Shown piece by piece: positions 62,001 to 64,000 of a stretch of DNA of 64,000 nt. The notes below the pieces were generated by a model. The model was not told where the DNA came from. It made no database searches and worked only from the letters and a program-made list of their open reading frames with translations. Each line of letters opens with the position of its first letter. Within the stretch, counting starts at the first letter, position 1. The position numbers and the translations under genes are program-made. Source of the DNA: Paraburkholderia atlantica (lineage in GTDB: Bacteria > Pseudomonadota > Gammaproteobacteria > Burkholderiales > Burkholderiaceae); assembly GCF_009362785.1 (NCBI RefSeq), contig NZ_WHNQ01000004.1:372001-436000 (forward strand). The letters run 5' to 3'.

Positions 62001-63548
62001 TCACCGGAAGACGCTCACGGCCTCCACAAGCCTCATCGCCTGCTGCTTAAGGTTATTCGATGCAGCACTGCTGTTCTCGACCAGCGTTGCGTTCTGCTGC
62101 GTGATGTTGTCGAGATCGCTCACGGCCTGATCAATCTGGGAGACGCCGCTGCTTTGTTCTTCTGTTGCCGCTGTGATCTCCGCGATCAGATTCGACACTC
62201 GCTTCACTTGCGTCACGATCTCGTCCATCGTCTTACCGGCGTCGTCGACCAGGCTGGAGCCCGTCTCGACTTTCTCAACGCTGGTAGAGATGAGGCTCTT
62301 GATCTCTTTCGCCGCATTCGCGCTACGTTGTGCAAGCGCACGGACTTCCCCGGCAACGACCGCAAAACCCCGCCCCTGATCTCCCGCCCGGGCAGCTTCA
62401 ACGGCTGCATTCAATGCCAGGATATTCGTCTGGAACGCAATGCCGTCAATGACACCAATGATGTCCGCAATCCTTCGCGAACTCGCGGTGATTTCGTTCA
62501 TCGTGTTGATGACCTCCGCTACCGCTTTCCCACCGTTTGCGGCTGCGTCGCTAGCGGAACCCGAAAGCATGTTCGCCTGCATCGCGGTTTCGGCGTTGCT
62601 CTTCACCGTCGCTGTCATCTGCGCCATCGAAGCCGCCGTCTGCTGCACATTCGAAGCGGCCTGCTCCGTGCGCCTGCTGAGATCGTTGTTGCCCCGCGCG
62701 ATCTCGTTGATCTCGCTCTGGACTGTTATGACCTGCTCGCTTACGTCGTCGATGAGCCACCGGAACATGAGGCCGAGCTGGCTGATCGTGCGCAGCGTCA
62801 TCCCGATCTCGTCGACACGATCGATGTGGACTGCTTGCTGGCTCTCGCCTGACGCCACGCGCAAGGCCTGCGCCAGCACCGCCTCTATCGGGCGGGAAAT
62901 CTGTCTTTCCAGCCACAACGACACGAATAGCAGGCATCCAAGGGCAATCCCAGAGAACGCCGCCACTAGCGAAATCTCCCTGACGCCGCAGAGCCAGCCC
63001 GCGCACAGAATGAACGGCGCAGCCGTAAGCAACGCAGACCGGATGCGCCAGCGCACCGGCATGGTCTTGAGGATAGAAGTCCATCCCATCAGGCCCGTGC
63101 GAACAATCAGGCCCTTGTGAAAGCACCGCTTGCCCGCCTTGTGTTCGCGAAACGCGCGGTAAAGGGATTCGGCGGTCTCGGTTTCCTCTCGCGAGGGCTT
63201 GGTCCGCACTGACATGTAGCCCGACGTTTGGCCGTTGCGCACGACCGGAATCGCATTCGCGCGTACCCAGTAGTGGTCGCCATCCTTGCGCCGGTTCTTG
63301 ATCAGGGCGCTCCACGGCTCTCCTCCTTTGAGCGTCGCCCACATGTCGGCAAACGCCTGCTCCGGCATGTCTGGATGACGGACAAGGTTATGAGGCTGAC
63401 CTTGAATTTCGTCCCGCGAAAAACCGCTAGCCTGAATGAACGCAGCGTTCGCATAGCTAATGTAGCTTTGCGCATCGGTTGTCGACATCAACGTCGCATT
63501 GTCCGGAATCTCAAACTCGCGCTGCGTGATTGGCTGGTTGTTGCGCAT
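62001..63548 (-). CDS. PAS-containing methyl-accepting chemotaxis protein (Aer-like)
   Basis: The 515-residue product has an N-terminal PAS domain (about 10-115: [39 protein letters not shown]) as in Aer, a membrane hairpin (about 175-215), a HAMP-like region and a cytoplasmic signalling domain (about 265-505) with [23 protein letters not shown] at the hairpin tip. There is no periplasmic domain and no CheR pentapeptide at the C-terminus. It probably senses redox or energy state through a bound flavin and drives aerotaxis. The 260-base gap upstream holds no gene I can support. Confidence 0.92.
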   Translation of the reverse strand: MRNNQPITQREFEIPDNATLMSTTDAQSYISYANAAFIQASGFSRDEIQGQPHNLVRHPDMPEQAFADMWATLKGGEPWSALIKNRRKDGDHYWVRANAIPVVRNGQTSGYMSVRTKPSREETETAESLYRAFREHKAGKRCFHKGLIVRTGLMGWTSILKTMPVRWRIRSALLTAAPFILCAGWLCGVREISLVAAFSGIALGCLLFVSLWLERQISRPIEAVLAQALRVASGESQQAVHIDRVDEIGMTLRTISQLGLMFRWLIDDVSEQVITVQSEINEIARGNNDLSRRTEQAASNVQQTAASMAQMTATVKSNAETAMQANMLSGSASDAAANGGKAVAEVINTMNEITASSRRIADIIGVIDGIAFQTNILALNAAVEAARAGDQGRGFAVVAGEVRALAQRSANAAKEIKSLISTSVEKVETGSSLVDDAGKTMDEIVTQVKRVSNLIAEITAATEEQSSGVSQIDQAVSDLDNITQQNATLVENSSAASNNLKQQAMRLVEAVSVFR

Positions 63549-63810
63549 ACCCTTTTTCCCCCGAAAAGAACGATGCGGACTACTCTGATGTGGCTGTGTC
63601 GCGAAAGTAGAATCAGGACGAGTACGCCCTCGTTGCGATGAGGATGGCCTACCTCACCAGTGAATGGGGTTTTGCGGCAACTGTTAGATCGGTGTCGTCC
63701 GGCATTTGCGGCGTGCCGATCATGTGCATGCTTTCGATAGCGGCGACGATGCTGCGCGCGCACCGGGTGCGAGGACTCGGGGACTCTTGTCAGTACTCGC
63801 CCTGTCCATC

Positions 63811-64000
63811 TCAACCGGGGTGAAGCTGCCGGCATTCTGATTTGAACCAATAGTCGACCAGACGCTGTGCCGCCTGCAGATCATCCGGGTAAATTGGATC
63901 GTCATACCACGCTGACGCAGCGTAGCCCGCTTTCCTGAGGGCGGCTAGTTCGCTATGATGCTGCTCCAGCGTAGCGGGCGCGTTTGCCCGGAGCGCCACC
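63811..64000 (-). CDS. DUF4148-like protein, C-terminal part (5' end outside window)
   Basis: The frame ends at a stop at 63811 and has no certain start inside the window; GTG 63999 is the only candidate. The visible 62 residues (LEQHHSELAALRKAGY, then YPDDLQAAQRLVDYWF) resemble the conserved part of DUF4148, a Burkholderiales family of short secreted proteins usually with the motif (Y)NP-x-Y-P-x-D-(I/L)QAAE. The N-terminal signal peptide, if any, lies beyond the right edge. Assignment is tentative. Confidence 0.5.
   Translation of the reverse strand, partial: VALRANAPATLEQHHSELAALRKAGYAASAWYDDPIYPDDLQAAQRLVDYWFKSECRQLHPG

Overview
The window is a stretch of a high-GC betaproteobacterial chromosome, most likely a Paraburkholderia of the plant-associated group. 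The evidence is the uniform G/C-rich third positions, a Burkholderia-type porin N-terminus, an EpsC-type serine acetyltransferase, Burkholderia-restricted small proteins (DUF1840, DUF3005 and DUF6496 types), and a luxR - rsaL - luxI locus arranged like the BraR/RsaL/BraI quorum-sensing locus of Paraburkholderia. I see no rRNA, tRNA, CRISPR array, intact insertion sequence or prophage. One short block (about 16.25-18.1 kb) is clearly less G/C rich than the rest.

Layout. 0-4 kb: end of a DUF1840 gene, an HPP-CBS membrane protein, a MarR regulator and a ClC-CBS chloride channel. 4-10.5 kb: a secreted lectin-like protein, a GltI-type binding protein, a LysE exporter, and a MocR regulator divergent from an omega-amino acid:pyruvate aminotransferase. 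10.5-16.3 kb: a branched-chain-type ABC transporter operon (fused LivH-LivM, LivG, LivF, binding protein), with two decayed genes: a PF06684 gene before it and a cytochrome c tail inside it. 16.6-18.1 kb: a low-GC Tlde1-type toxin gene, two tandem paralogous secreted proteins that look like immunity proteins, and a small membrane protein. 18.3-24 kb: beta-ketoadipate genes pcaIJ and pcaBDC with a divergent LysR regulator. 24-34.3 kb: folE, a DedA-rhodanese fusion, a diguanylate cyclase, a CHAD protein, an SDR, a phosphate transporter convergent with polyphosphate kinase 2, a glyoxalase-like protein and an HtrA-like protease without a signal peptide.

34.3-39.2 kb: an MFS transporter and a tight four-gene operon (CDP-alcohol phosphatidyltransferase, Fe(II)/2-oxoglutarate oxygenase, flippase-like membrane protein, sugar-nucleotidyltransferase-like protein). 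It looks like a complete, uncharacterised route for making, modifying and translocating a phospholipid or other lipid-linked headgroup. 39.4-45.4 kb: small secreted or hypothetical proteins, a probable small RNA with two terminators, a porin gene reduced to its two ends, YdjM-like and EpsC proteins, DUF3005 and a second SDR. 45.4-53.6 kb: a pentonate (sugar acid) operon of seven genes: DapA-family aldolase/dehydratase, SMP-30 lactonase, ABC importer and IlvD/Edd dehydratase.

54-56 kb: the braR/rsaL/braI-type quorum-sensing locus. 56-60 kb: a FadR-type regulator, UspA, an FNR-type redox regulator with four cysteines, and an EgtB-like enzyme. 60-64 kb: TetR, an internally deleted isochorismatase-family gene beside its intact paralog, an Aer-like chemoreceptor, and the end of a DUF4148-like gene. 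Gene starts were chosen from start codon, Shine-Dalgarno spacing, overlap with the upstream gene and family N-termini. All functions are read by eye from sequence.
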